Assembly: GCA_035317605.1 (NCBI GenBank)
Contig: DATHGT010000392.1
Span: 1 to 40,235 of the forward strand
From: DATHGT01 sp035317605
GTDB lineage: Bacteria; Methylomirabilota; Methylomirabilia; Rokubacteriales; CSP1-6
DNA length: 40,235 bases
Reading direction: 5' to 3'
Notes under the pieces: generated by a model
The model's input: the letters and a program-made list of their open reading frames with translations, nothing else
The model's database searches: none
Told to the model about the DNA's origin: nothing
Shown: piece after piece, positions 14,837 to 22,657 of the stretch
How the letters are laid out: each line of letters begins with the position of its first letter
Position numbering within the stretch: the first letter of the stretch is position 1
Program-made: the position numbers and the translations under genes

Positions 14837-15612
14837 ATCAAATGGAAGAGGCTGGACGTGTTGGTCGAGAGCGTGTGCATCACGTCGTCGACGGGGAGGC
14901 GCTTGATCTTCGCGATCTCCTCGGCGACGCGGGCCGCGAACCACGGGCCGGGGGCGAGGCCGTCGAACTCACCGCGGTAGCGCCACGGCGCGTCGGTTTC
15001 GACGAGCAGCGATTCGAGGGGCACCCGCTCGACCAGCTCGCGGTCGCGCTCCCGGTAGACGACTTCCGGGGTGACCGAGATGAAGTAGCCCGCGTCGACG
15101 ATGGCGCGCGTCACGTCCGGCGTCGCCTTGTGCCAGTGGAACACCGCGCGCTCCACCTCGTGCGCACGCAGCGCCTCCAGCGCGTCGGCGGCGGCGCCGT
15201 GAGGCGCGTGCAGCGCCACCGGCAGATCGTAGCGGACGGCCAGCCGCAGCAGCCGATGGAGCCGTTCACGCCCGCGTGCCGCGAGAGCGCCCGGGTCCGG
15301 CGCGCCGGTCAGCGAATACCACGGCAGTCCCACTTCCCCGAGGCCGACGATGCGGTGGTGATTGTCGGCGAGCTGCTGCTCGACGCGATCGAGCTCCTTG
15401 TCGCCGAGGTGAGTCCAGTCCGGGTGGAATCCCAGACAGGCCCAGACCGACTTGGGCGCGGCCGCGGCGGCGGCCAGCGTGCGCGCGTTCGTCTCGGGAT
15501 CGCACCCCACGGCCACGACCCCCCACACGTCGTGGGCCAGCGCGGTCGCGATCATCTCGCGCAGGTCCCTGAACGCGGGGTCGTGCAGATGGCAATGACT
15601 GTCAATGATCAT
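14827..15612 (-). CDS. tatD: TatD-family metal-dependent hydrolase
   Basis: This 261-residue TIM-barrel metal-dependent hydrolase of the TatD/YcfH family has been linked in other bacteria to 3'-5' DNA/RNA exonuclease and D-aminoacyl-tRNA deacylase activities. Metal ligands are visible in order: DSHCHLHD at the N-terminus (H-x-H), GLGEVGLPW (Glu), VALHAPHG (His), VFHWHKA (His) and VETDAPW (Asp). The length is typical. ATG 15612 has GAGGAG 5 nt upstream, and the gene begins 9 nt after the pmbA stop. Its 3' end overlaps the hydrolase gene, so the four genes from tldD onward form one tight operon. Confidence 0.9.
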   Translation of the reverse strand: MIIDSHCHLHDPAFRDLREMIATALAHDVWGVVAVGCDPETNARTLAAAAAAPKSVWACLGFHPDWTHLGDKELDRVEQQLADNHHRIVGLGEVGLPWYSLTGAPDPGALAARGRERLHRLLRLAVRYDLPVALHAPHGAAADALEALRAHEVERAVFHWHKATPDVTRAIVDAGYFISVTPEVVYRERDRELVERVPLESLLVETDAPWRYRGEFDGLAPGPWFAARVAEEIAKIKRLPVDDVMHTLSTNTSSLFHLMWQ

Positions 15613-15621
15613 AGGCGCTCC

Positions 15622-16971
15622 TCAATTGCCGGCCACCACCATGCGAGCGATCTTGAGCGTGGGCGACGCCGTCCGGTCTCTCAGCACGAGATCGTTGGCG
15701 ACCCCGTCGATGGCCGCGAACATCTCGAGCAGGTTACCGGCCACCGTCACCTCTTCCACCGGGTACGTGAGGCGGCCGTTCTCGATCCAGAGACCGACCG
15801 CGCCGCGCGAGTAGTCGCCGGTCACCCCGTTGACCCCGAAGCCGATCAGCTCGGTGACGTAGAGCCCGTTCGTCACCGACGCGATCAACTCTTCGGGCGT
15901 CGCCGTGCCCGGCAGCAGCATGAGGTTCGTGGTGCCCACCGTGACTCCGCTGCCGTCGCGGGCGGCGTGATGGGTCGAGCGGCCGCCGAGCTTGCGGGCG
16001 CTGTACGTGTCGAGCAGGTACGAGGCCAGCACGCCCTGATCGACCACGACCGTGCGGCCGGTGGGCAGCCCTTCGCCGTCGAAGGGCCGCGAGCCGAGGG
16101 CGCCGGGGATGCGCCCGTCGTCCACGATCGTGACTCCGGGCGCGGCGATGCGACTGCCGAGCCGGTCCACCAGGAACGAGGCGCGCCGGTAGAGGCTGGG
16201 GCCGCTGGCCGCTGACGCGATCGAGCGAACGAGGCCGGCGGCGTTCTCGGGATCGAAGATCACCGGCACCTCGACGGTTTTGACCTTTCGCGCGCCCAGC
16301 CGTCGCAGCGCGCGAGTGGCGGCCTTGCGCCCGACCGCTTCCGGATCCTCGAGCCGCGCCCTGTTGCGCGCCACCGTCCACCAGGAGTCGCGCTGCATCT
16401 CGCCGTTCTCGCTGGCCACCGGCGACACGCTCACGCTGAAGCTCGACGTCGAGTAGCCCTGCGCGAACCCGGACGACGTGGCGTAGACGTAGTGCGCGCG
16501 CCGGTCGCCGTACTCCGCGCCCTCGGAGTTGGTGATGCGCGGATCCACGCCGAGCGCCGCCGCCTCGGCCTTGCGCGCGACGGCGATCTTGTCTTCCGGC
16601 GTGAGATCTTCGCCGGACCGGTCTTCGAGGTCGAGATCGGGGAGACGCTCGATCAGCCCGGCGGCATCGGGCAGCCCCGCGTGAGGATCCTCGGCGGTGA
16701 CGCGGGCCAGGCGCGTGGCCTCGTCGACCACTCGCTCCAGCGAAGCGGCGGAGAGATCCGACGTGGAGGCCGACGCCGACGCGCGCCCCGCGAACACGCG
16801 CAGCGACAGCCGCTGGGCCTGCGAGTGCGTCACCTTCTCGACCTCGCCCATCCGCACGCTGGCGCTGAACTCGCGCTCCTCGATCAGGAACCCGTCGGCC
16901 GCGGTGGCGCCGCGCGTCGTCGCGCGCTCGAGCACCGAGGACAGGAGCTCGCCGAGGTCGGCGGTCGTCAC
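15622..16971 (-). CDS. pmbA: TldE/PmbA subunit, modulator of DNA gyrase-type metalloprotease
   Basis: This 449-residue protein is the non-catalytic partner TldE (PmbA) of the TldD/E protease. The pair degrades or matures unfolded small peptides such as microcin B17 precursors and CcdA. The N-terminal domain (HSQAQRLSLRVFAGRASAS) and the C-terminal barrel (PVIFDPENAAGLVRSIASAA, GEGLPTGRTVVVDQGVL, VTNGLYVTELIGFGVNGVTG) are all present. It lacks the HExxxH of TldD, as expected for the TldE subunit. The start is GTG 16971, overlapping the tldD stop as GTGA. The tldD-tldE arrangement argues for an obligate heterodimer. Confidence 0.92.
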   Translation of the reverse strand: MTTADLGELLSSVLERATTRGATAADGFLIEEREFSASVRMGEVEKVTHSQAQRLSLRVFAGRASASASTSDLSAASLERVVDEATRLARVTAEDPHAGLPDAAGLIERLPDLDLEDRSGEDLTPEDKIAVARKAEAAALGVDPRITNSEGAEYGDRRAHYVYATSSGFAQGYSTSSFSVSVSPVASENGEMQRDSWWTVARNRARLEDPEAVGRKAATRALRRLGARKVKTVEVPVIFDPENAAGLVRSIASAASGPSLYRRASFLVDRLGSRIAAPGVTIVDDGRIPGALGSRPFDGEGLPTGRTVVVDQGVLASYLLDTYSARKLGGRSTHHAARDGSGVTVGTTNLMLLPGTATPEELIASVTNGLYVTELIGFGVNGVTGDYSRGAVGLWIENGRLTYPVEEVTVAGNLLEMFAAIDGVANDLVLRDRTASPTLKIARMVVAGN

Positions 16972-18413
16972 ACGTGAGTCCCGCCGACCGTCATGCCGTC
17001 GACACGGATCGTGGGCAGGCCGACGCCGACCGGCACGGACTGGCCGTCCTTGCCGCAGGTGCCGATCCCCTCGTCGAGCTGGAGATCGCTGCCCACGCGG
17101 CTGACCCGGGTGAGCGCCTCCGGCCCGTTGCCGATCAGCGTGGCGCCCTTCACCGGCGCGGTCACCCGACCGCCCTCGATGAGATACGCCTCGCTGGCCG
17201 AGAAGACGAAGCGACCTGACGTGATGTCGACCTGACCGCCGCCGAACGTCACCGCGAAGAGTCCGTGATCGACCGAGCGGATGATGTCCTCGGGATCGTC
17301 CGAGCCGGCCAGCATGAACGTGTTGGTCATGCGCGGCATCGGGGCGTGAGCGAACGACTCGCGCCGGCCGTTTCCGGTGGCCGGCATCCCCATGAGCCGC
17401 GCGTTCAGCTTGTCCTGCAGGTAGCCGCGCAGCACACCGTTCTCGATGAGGACCGTGCGCTGGGTGGGCGTGCCCTCGTCGTCGACGTTGAGCGAGCCGC
17501 GGCGGTTGGGGATGGTGCCGTCGTCGACCACCGTCACCAGCTCGGAGGCGACTTTCTGGCCGAGCCGTCCGGCGAACGCCGACACGCCCTTGCGGTTGAA
17601 GTCGCCCTCCAGACCGTGACCCACTGCCTCGTGAAGCAGGATGCCGGGCCAGCCCGGGCCCAGCACCACGGTCATGGTCCCGGCAGGCGCGTCGACGGCG
17701 TGGAGCTTGAGAATGGCCTGGCGCGCCGCTTCGTTGGCGAAGCGCTTCCAGCGATCCTCGGCGAGGAAGTGATCGAAGGCCACGCGTCCGCCGCCGCCGT
17801 ACGAGCCGATCTCGCGCTTGCCGTTCTCCTCGGCGATCACGGTGACGTTGAGGCGGGTGAGCGGGCGCACGTCGCCGACCGCGAAGCCGGCCGCGGTGGC
17901 CACGAGGACGACCACGTCTTCGCTGGTCACGCTGGCGATGACCTGCCGCACCCGCGGGTCCGCCGCGCGCGCGGCCGCGTCCACGCGCTTGAGCAGCTCG
18001 ACCTTGCGGTCGAGGTCGGTGGCGATCGGCGGCTCGGCGAGGCTGTAGAGGTCGTGCGGCCTCCCCGAGGGCACCGCGATGACCCCGCCGCTCTCCGAAC
18101 GATCGGCGATCGCGCGCGCCTGGCGCGCGGCCTCCTCCAGGTTCGTGATCGAGATGTCGTCGGTGTGGGCGTAGCCGGTACGCGTGCCGGCCTGAGCCCG
18201 GACCCCGGCCCCCTGGCTCACGTGACGCGACGCCTTCTTGATCGTGCTCTCCTCGATCACCAGTTCTTCGTTGACGCGGTACTCGAGGTACACGTCGGCG
18301 TCCTCGACCCGCCCGCGCAACGCGGAGCCGAGCAGACGGTCGATGAGCGAGGGCGTGACGTTGAAGCGGTCGGCGAAGAAACGCTCTGGTCGAGCGTGAA
18401 CGATCTCAGTCAT
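16968..18413 (-). CDS. tldD: TldD metalloprotease catalytic subunit
   Basis: This 481-residue protein is the zinc-dependent subunit of the TldD/TldE protease. The metal-binding motif is HEAVGHGLEGD, preceded by VLGPGWPGILL; the C-terminal TldD barrel includes VDDEGTPTQRTVLIENGVLR, ITSGRFVFSASEAYLIEGG and LIGNGPEALTRV. Length and motif order are those of the family, so it should be active. ATG 18413 has AGAGGAG about 9 nt upstream and a promoter-like pair further back (18452-18480). It is the first gene of a four-gene operon with pmbA, tatD and a hydrolase; any functional link with the last two is inferred from coupling only. Confidence 0.94.
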   Translation of the reverse strand: MTEIVHARPERFFADRFNVTPSLIDRLLGSALRGRVEDADVYLEYRVNEELVIEESTIKKASRHVSQGAGVRAQAGTRTGYAHTDDISITNLEEAARQARAIADRSESGGVIAVPSGRPHDLYSLAEPPIATDLDRKVELLKRVDAAARAADPRVRQVIASVTSEDVVVLVATAAGFAVGDVRPLTRLNVTVIAEENGKREIGSYGGGGRVAFDHFLAEDRWKRFANEAARQAILKLHAVDAPAGTMTVVLGPGWPGILLHEAVGHGLEGDFNRKGVSAFAGRLGQKVASELVTVVDDGTIPNRRGSLNVDDEGTPTQRTVLIENGVLRGYLQDKLNARLMGMPATGNGRRESFAHAPMPRMTNTFMLAGSDDPEDIIRSVDHGLFAVTFGGGQVDITSGRFVFSASEAYLIEGGRVTAPVKGATLIGNGPEALTRVSRVGSDLQLDEGIGTCGKDGQSVPVGVGLPTIRVDGMTVGGTHV

Positions 18414-18451
18414 CGGTCAAGACTCCTCTGGATGTCGGTGAGGAGGGACCA

Positions 18452-18480
18452 ATCCTAGCGTGCTGGCCCCCAGGACCCAA
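18452..18480 (-). promoter_or_regulatory. Predicted promoter of the tldD operon
   Basis: On the minus strand TTGGGT (18480-18475) and TAGGAT (18457-18452) are separated by 17 nt. TAGGAT matches 4/6 of TATAAT and the -35 matches 3/6. Transcription would start about 32 nt before the tldD ATG, leaving room for the AGAGGAG ribosome binding site. The remaining sequence between this site and the stop at 18624 shows no gene. Confidence 0.4.
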
Positions 18481-18623
18481 GTTTTAATTCTACTCCCGAC
18501 GTGGAGTCGCCGCGCTCGTTGCGCGCGCGTCGAGCGCTTGAGAAGCGATCGTCGCTGACGAACCTCAACGTATTGATCACGCGCGCAAAGTCACCGCCTC
18601 AGCCGCGGTCACCTCGACGCGGT

Positions 18624-19403
18624 TTACGCGATGGTCTGCGCGGCCTGGATGATTTCGTGGATGCGCCGGAGACCGATCATCAGCGACGGTCCCGGAGACA
18701 GAACGTCGGCGCCGTCCAGCTCGTGAATCTGCCCGCGGCGCACGGCGGATACGCGGTCCCAGCCCGGACGCGCGGCGATCGCGCCGGCGTCGACGGGCTT
18801 GCCGCACCACGAGGCGAGGATGATCTCGGGGTCGCGCCTCACGACCTCGGCGGGATCCACCACGCGTTCCTTCGCGGACGGTCGCTCGCGCAGCTCGGAG
18901 AAGACGTCGCGCCCGCCCGCGATCTCGATCGCCTCCGACACCCATCGGATGCCGGCGATCAGCGGGTCCATCCATTCTTCGAAGTAGACGCGCGGGCGGT
19001 CGGGCCAGACGCTCGAGAACTCCCGGATCTGGCGGATCTCGTCGCGCATGTCCCGGATGAGGCCGCGTGCCGCACCCTCGCAGCCCACCGCGGCCCCGAT
19101 GAGCAGCACCGCGCGGAAGATGTCGTCGATCGAGCGCTGGTTCGTGCACAGCACGGGAACGCCCGCCCGGACGAGATCGCTCACCACGTCGGCTTGCAGG
19201 TCGGAGAACGCGAGCACGAGATCGGGCGAGAGACCCAGGATGCGCTCGAGCTTGAACGTGGTGAAGCCGCCGACCTTGGGCTTGTCCCTCACCTCGTCGG
19301 GCCGGCGCGCGGTGCCCGGCACGCCGACCACGCGATCGCCGGCGCCGACGAGGTGGGCGACCTCCGCGGTCTCCGCGGTCAGACAGACGATCCGCGAGGG
19401 CAG
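18624..19403 (-). CDS. BtuF-like (PF01497) cobalamin/siderophore-type binding protein without signal peptide
   Basis: This is a periplasmic-binding-protein fold of the BtuF/FecB (PF01497) type: RIVCLTAETAEVAHLVGAGD and RVVGVPGTARRPDEV, GLSPDLVLAFSDLQADVVSD, AGVPVLCTNQRSIDDIF, EWMDPLIAGIRWVSE, DPEIILASWCGKPVD. The first recognisable start (GTG 19331) would delete the conserved beginning (RIVCLTAET...), and there is no ATG, GTG or TTG between there and the preceding TAG. I therefore place the start at CTG 19403, giving about 259 residues; this is inference. No signal peptide or lipobox is seen, so it may be cytoplasmic or a solo variant. No permease or ATPase is adjacent. It follows the M20 gene by about 27 nt in the same frame. 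Confidence 0.75.
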   Translation of the reverse strand: MPSRIVCLTAETAEVAHLVGAGDRVVGVPGTARRPDEVRDKPKVGGFTTFKLERILGLSPDLVLAFSDLQADVVSDLVRAGVPVLCTNQRSIDDIFRAVLLIGAAVGCEGAARGLIRDMRDEIRQIREFSSVWPDRPRVYFEEWMDPLIAGIRWVSEAIEIAGGRDVFSELRERPSAKERVVDPAEVVRRDPEIILASWCGKPVDAGAIAARPGWDRVSAVRRGQIHELDGADVLSPGPSLMIGLRRIHEIIQAAQTIA

Positions 19404-19430
19404 CTCGACGCCGGCGTCGCCGTACAGCGG

Positions 19431-20759
19431 CTAGCCCTCGTAGACTTCGCGGCGCGCGAGGCCTCGCTGGAAGGCGAGAAAGCCCTCGCGGGTCATCGGC
19501 GGCTTGGCCTTGGCGACGACCTCGCGCGCACCCGCAGCGCCGTCGGCCAGCATGTCGACGACCATCGCGGCCAGCGCCTTGGCAGGGCCGAGATAGGCGA
19601 GCGGCTTGTCCACGATCTCCCAGTCGGCCGCGTGGCCGGTGCCTCGAGCCCCACCCATGTAGGGATGCAGGATCGGCATGACCTGGCTCAGATCGCCCAT
19701 GTCGGTCGATCCGGTGCGATGGGGAATGCGGCGGAACGCGTCCTCGCCGACCATCGGCACCATGTTCTGCTTGAAGTGCTCGGCCATGATCGGATCGCAG
19801 CGCATGGGCATGTAGCCGGGCAGCGTCTCGATCTCGACCTTGGCGCCGAGGGCCAGCGCTCCCGCGCGGAACGCCCGGTCGACTTTCTTCTCGGCCGCCA
19901 GGATGGCCTCGACGCTGCGCCCGCGGACGTAGGTCTCGATCCGCACGTCGCCGGGGATCACGTTCACCTGCGATCCACCGTGGGTGATGATCGGGTGCAC
20001 GCGGATCGTGTCCTCGTCGCGGAACGTCTCGCGCACGGCGTTGATCGAAGCGAGCGCGATCTGGGCGGCGTAGAGCGCGTTGATCCCCAGGTGCGGGGCG
20101 CCGCCGGCGTGCGCGGCCTTGCCGATGTATCGAACGGTCTTCACGAGGCACCCGTTGTTGGAGTCGGGGACGCCGGCCTTGCCGTCCTCGGGACGCGGCG
20201 TGGTGTGGATCATCATGGCCAGATCGACGTCGTCGAAGTGGCCGAGGCGCAGCAGCTCGGGCTTGCCCCCGAGAAACTCGAGACGGCCGGCGCGCGCCTG
20301 CTCGACGCGCCAGGCGATGTCGCCGTATTCCTCCGCCGGCACCGCGAAGAACACCACGCGACCGGTCAGATGCGCGAAGGCCTTGGCGTCGACGAGGCCC
20401 ATGGCGGCGCCGAGCAGCCCGGCGATCTGCGCGTTGTGTCCGCACGCGTGAGCGGCGCCGGTCGTCTCGTCGGCCTCGGGATGGCCGGCCACGACCAGCG
20501 CGTCCAGCTCGCCGAGGACCGCGAACGTGGGACCGCTCGCCGCGCTCCCCGATGCCTCCGCGCGCACGCCGGTCAGCGCGAGACCGCTCTTGGGTTGCAG
20601 ACCGAGTCGAGCGAACGTGTCCTCGCAGAGCCGCGCGGTCTTGACTTCCTTGAACCCCAGCTCGGGATGACGGCGGATCTGCTCGCCGAGCCCGATGATC
20701 TCGTCGGCGCGACGGTCGATGGCGGCGAAGATGCTCTGCTTCAGCTCGTTTTTGTCCAT
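19431..20759 (-). CDS. M20-family metallo-amidohydrolase (ILR1/AbgB-like)
   Basis: This 442-residue M20 dipeptidase/aminoacylase-type enzyme is predicted to hydrolyse an N-acyl amino acid or related amide in the cytosol. Its metal-site motifs are GELDAL, ACGHNAQIAG and PAEEYGDIAW; the dimerisation lid is the middle part (AAHAGGAPHLGINALYAAQI), and GTGHAADWEIVD lies near the end. Similarity is closest to p-aminobenzoyl-glutamate/IAA-amino acid hydrolases. ATG 20759 has AAAGGA upstream. It lies 89 nt after thiE in the same direction, so it is probably in the TPP-regulated transcript. M20 enzymes can act in thiamin salvage (YlmB), which makes that a testable idea but not a call. Confidence 0.85.
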   Translation of the reverse strand: MDKNELKQSIFAAIDRRADEIIGLGEQIRRHPELGFKEVKTARLCEDTFARLGLQPKSGLALTGVRAEASGSAASGPTFAVLGELDALVVAGHPEADETTGAAHACGHNAQIAGLLGAAMGLVDAKAFAHLTGRVVFFAVPAEEYGDIAWRVEQARAGRLEFLGGKPELLRLGHFDDVDLAMMIHTTPRPEDGKAGVPDSNNGCLVKTVRYIGKAAHAGGAPHLGINALYAAQIALASINAVRETFRDEDTIRVHPIITHGGSQVNVIPGDVRIETYVRGRSVEAILAAEKKVDRAFRAGALALGAKVEIETLPGYMPMRCDPIMAEHFKQNMVPMVGEDAFRRIPHRTGSTDMGDLSQVMPILHPYMGGARGTGHAADWEIVDKPLAYLGPAKALAAMVVDMLADGAAGAREVVAKAKPPMTREGFLAFQRGLARREVYEG

Positions 20760-20848
20760 CGCCTCAGTCCTTTTCAGGCCACTCCGGGAGAGATTCGTCG
20801 AGCCCGATCGGCGGCGTGACGTCGACGATCCGCTCGGTCAGAGAACTA

Positions 20849-21472
20849 TCACACGGCGTGCAGCGCGTCGAGGAAGCGACGCGTGGCGTCGGCGGGCGAG
20901 TCGGCGGCGAGGATCGCCGAGATGGCGGCGACGCCCTGGGCGCCCGCGGCGCGGACCTCGCCGACCCGCTCGGGAGTGATCCCGCCGATCGCGATCACCG
21001 GGATCCTCACCGCGCGGGTCACCGCCTCGAGCTTGGCGAGTCCCTGGGGCGGGCCGTACGGACGCTTGGAGGCCGTGTCGTAGACCGGGCCGAACACGAT
21101 CCAGTCCGCGCCCTCGGCTTCGGCGGACAGCGCGTCCTCGCGCGAGTGGACGGAGGCGCAGATGCTCAGGCGCTTTTCGACGACGGCTCGAATCTCGGCG
21201 ACACCGAGCGATGTGTGGGTGCGCTGGACGGCGTCGGCGCCGACGGCCAGCGCAACGTCCGCGCGGTCGTTCACGATCAGGAGCGCGCCGCGCTCGCGCG
21301 TCGGCTCGCGCAGGCGGCGACAGAGCGCCGCCAGGTCGGCCGCCGACAGGTCCTTCTCCCTCACCTGCACCGCGGGCAGTCCCGCCGCCACGCACTCCAC
21401 CACCAGCGCGGCGAGATCGCGGCCACGCGTCTGGTTCCGGTCGGTGACGAGGGTGAGCCTCAGGTCGTCCAA
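20849..21472 (-). CDS. thiE: Thiamine-phosphate synthase ThiE
   Basis: ThiE couples HMP-pyrophosphate with thiazole phosphate to make thiamine monophosphate. The 207-residue TIM barrel carries the expected motifs: QVREKDLSAADLAALCRRL at the pyrophosphate/HMP end, LLIVNDRADVALAVGADAV, FGPVYDTASKRPYGPPQG, and IPVIAIGGITPERVGEVRAA. TTG 21472 is the start: it overlaps the thiG stop by 13 nt, and the frame upstream is thiG shadow. An enzyme of normal length results. It is the last of the three clear thiamine genes of the operon. Confidence 0.93.
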   Translation of the reverse strand: MDDLRLTLVTDRNQTRGRDLAALVVECVAAGLPAVQVREKDLSAADLAALCRRLREPTRERGALLIVNDRADVALAVGADAVQRTHTSLGVAEIRAVVEKRLSICASVHSREDALSAEAEGADWIVFGPVYDTASKRPYGPPQGLAKLEAVTRAVRIPVIAIGGITPERVGEVRAAGAQGVAAISAILAADSPADATRRFLDALHAV

Positions 21473-22239
21473 TCCGGAACGCCCTCGAGCGGCGACGACG
21501 CGGTCGCGTAGAGTTTCTTGGGCATGCGACCCGATTTGAAGGCTAGCCGTCCCGCCTCGACAGCGAGCTTCATCGCCCGCGCCATGGCCGCGGGATCGCG
21601 GGCGGCGGCGATGGCGGTGTTCATCAGCACGCCGTCGCAGCCCAGCTCCATCGCGATCGCCGCGTCGGACGCGGTCCCGACGCCGGCATCCACGATGACC
21701 GGGACCGACACGGTCTCCAGGATGATCTTGATGTTGTAGGGATTGCGGATGCCGAGGCCGGACCCGATGGGCGCGCCGAGCGGCATCACGACCGCGGCTC
21801 CCGCGTCTTCGAGACGTTTGGCCATCACCGGATCGTCGTTGGTGTAGGGCATCACCACGAACCCGTCCTTGGCCAGCGTCTTGGTCGCCTCCAGCAGGCC
21901 CTGGACGTCGGGAAAGAGCGTCCGCGAATCGCCGATGACCTCGAGCTTGACCAGATCGCCGAGCCCGGCCTCGCGCGCGAGGTACGCGGTGCGGATTGCC
22001 TCGTCGGCGGTGTAGCAACCCGCGGTGTTGGGTAGCAGCGTGTAGCGCGAGGTGTCGATGAAGTCGAGGATGGACTCCCCCGTGGGCAGACTCACGCGCC
22101 GGAGCGCCACGGTGACCATCTGGGCGCCCGACTCCTCGTGGGCCTGCTTCATGACCTCGGTCGACGAATACTTGCCCGTGCCCACGATGAGCCGGGACGA
22201 GAACTCCTTGCCCCCGATCACGAGATTGCTGTCGTACAT
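21460..22239 (-). CDS. thiG: Thiazole synthase ThiG
   Basis: ThiG (259 residues) forms the thiazole phosphate ring from 1-deoxyxylulose-5-phosphate, dehydroglycine/iminoglycine and sulfur delivered by ThiS thiocarboxylate. Motifs are FSSRLIVGTGKYSSTEVMKQ, LPNTAGCYTADEAIRTA, KLEVIGDSRTLFPD (containing the Schiff-base Lys), MPLGAPIGSGLGIRNP, and IVDAGVGTASDAAIAMELG. ATG 22239 has a strong AAGGAGG 9-10 nt upstream. It begins 12 nt after thiS. The iminoglycine source (ThiH or ThiO) and ThiF are not in the window. Confidence 0.96.
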   Translation of the reverse strand: MYDSNLVIGGKEFSSRLIVGTGKYSSTEVMKQAHEESGAQMVTVALRRVSLPTGESILDFIDTSRYTLLPNTAGCYTADEAIRTAYLAREAGLGDLVKLEVIGDSRTLFPDVQGLLEATKTLAKDGFVVMPYTNDDPVMAKRLEDAGAAVVMPLGAPIGSGLGIRNPYNIKIILETVSVPVIVDAGVGTASDAAIAMELGCDGVLMNTAIAAARDPAAMARAMKLAVEAGRLAFKSGRMPKKLYATASSPLEGVPDWTT

Positions 22240-22251
22240 CTTGATCCTCCT

Positions 22252-22455
22252 TTACGCGCCGCCGCCCATCGGGCGGACGATCTCGACACGATCGCCTTCC
22301 GCAAGCTTCAGGGCCGCGTACTCGCTCTTCGGCGTGATGTCGCGATTCACCGCGACCGCGAGGTACTGCCGAGGCACGCCGAGGAGCGTGAGCAGTCCCT
22401 CGACCGTCGTCCCCGGCTCCAGCTCCATCGGTTTTCCGTTCACGGTCACGTTCAT
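22252..22455 (-). CDS. thiS: Sulfur carrier protein ThiS with an extra C-terminal Ala
   Basis: This 67-residue ubiquitin-like sulfur carrier begins MNVTVNGKPMELEPGTTVEG, continues YLAVAVNRDI, and ends EGDRVEIVRPMGGGA. The C-terminal Gly-Gly of ThiS is adenylated and thiocarboxylated, then donates sulfur to ThiG. Here the last residue is Ala after Gly-Gly-Gly, so the active carboxylate is not at the terminus as encoded. ATG 22455 is used; a TTG two codons earlier is possible. It follows a terminator-like hairpin and T-rich run by a few nt and precedes thiG by 12 nt. Confidence 0.9.
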   Translation of the reverse strand: MNVTVNGKPMELEPGTTVEGLLTLLGVPRQYLAVAVNRDITPKSEYAALKLAEGDRVEIVRPMGGGA

Positions 22456-22464
22456 AAACAAAGA

Positions 22465-22493
22465 CGGCCGCTCCCCTCGTGAGGGTGCGGCCG
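22465..22493 (-). terminator. Terminator-like hairpin, expression platform of the TPP riboswitch
   Basis: On the minus strand CGGCCGCACCCTC / GAGGGGAGCGGCCG form a long stem with a 3-4-nt loop, followed directly by GTCTTTGTTT (22464-22456). It lies between the TPP aptamer and the thiS start. This is the standard layout of an intrinsic transcription terminator; the stem also covers the GGGGAG that would be the only ribosome binding site, so translation control is possible as well. Confidence 0.7.
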
Positions 22494-22506
22494 ATGTCCC
22501 TCCGCC

Positions 22507-22585
22507 GTGTTCCCTTCGCTGGGATTATCCAGATCAGGTTCGAGGGGTCCCGGGCCGCACCCGGTTCTCAGGAATCCTCCCCCCA
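22507..22585 (-). promoter_or_regulatory. TPP riboswitch (thi box)
   Basis: Read on the minus strand, the core elements are all present and in order: GGGGGGA, then CTGAGA, then GAACCTGATCTGGATAATCC, then AGCGAAGGGAA. The CTGAGA and the CCTGATCTGGATAAT...AGCG...AGGGA blocks are diagnostic for the thiamine pyrophosphate aptamer. TPP binding is expected to switch off the thiS-thiG-thiE transcript. A promoter pair lies just upstream (22600-22628), and the terminator-like stem lies just downstream. Confidence 0.95.
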
Positions 22586-22599
22586 CGACGAACACGCGC

Positions 22600-22628
22600 A
22601 GTATATCGCCCCCCGCCATCGCCGTCCA
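22600..22628 (-). promoter_or_regulatory. Predicted promoter of the thi operon
   Basis: On the minus strand TGGACG (22628-22623, 4/6 to TTGACA) and TATACT (22605-22600, 5/6 to TATAAT) are 17 nt apart. Transcription would start at about 22593, just before the riboswitch. The divergent queE start at 22658 is only 29 nt beyond the -35. Confidence 0.6.
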
Positions 22629-22657
22629 TCCGGGGGAGAGCGTGAGACGATAGCGCC

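Noticed and set aside
18414..18623. tRNA or small RNA in the gap before tldD
   Set aside because: No cloverleaf or structured conserved element is visible, only a promoter-like pair and non-coding sequence.
20760..20848. Short open stretch between thiE and the M20 gene (translates as LTERIVDVTPPIGLDES...)
   Set aside because: It looks peptide-like and ends just before the M20 start, but it has no start codon with a ribosome binding site and is under 30 residues. Coding potential cannot be shown.
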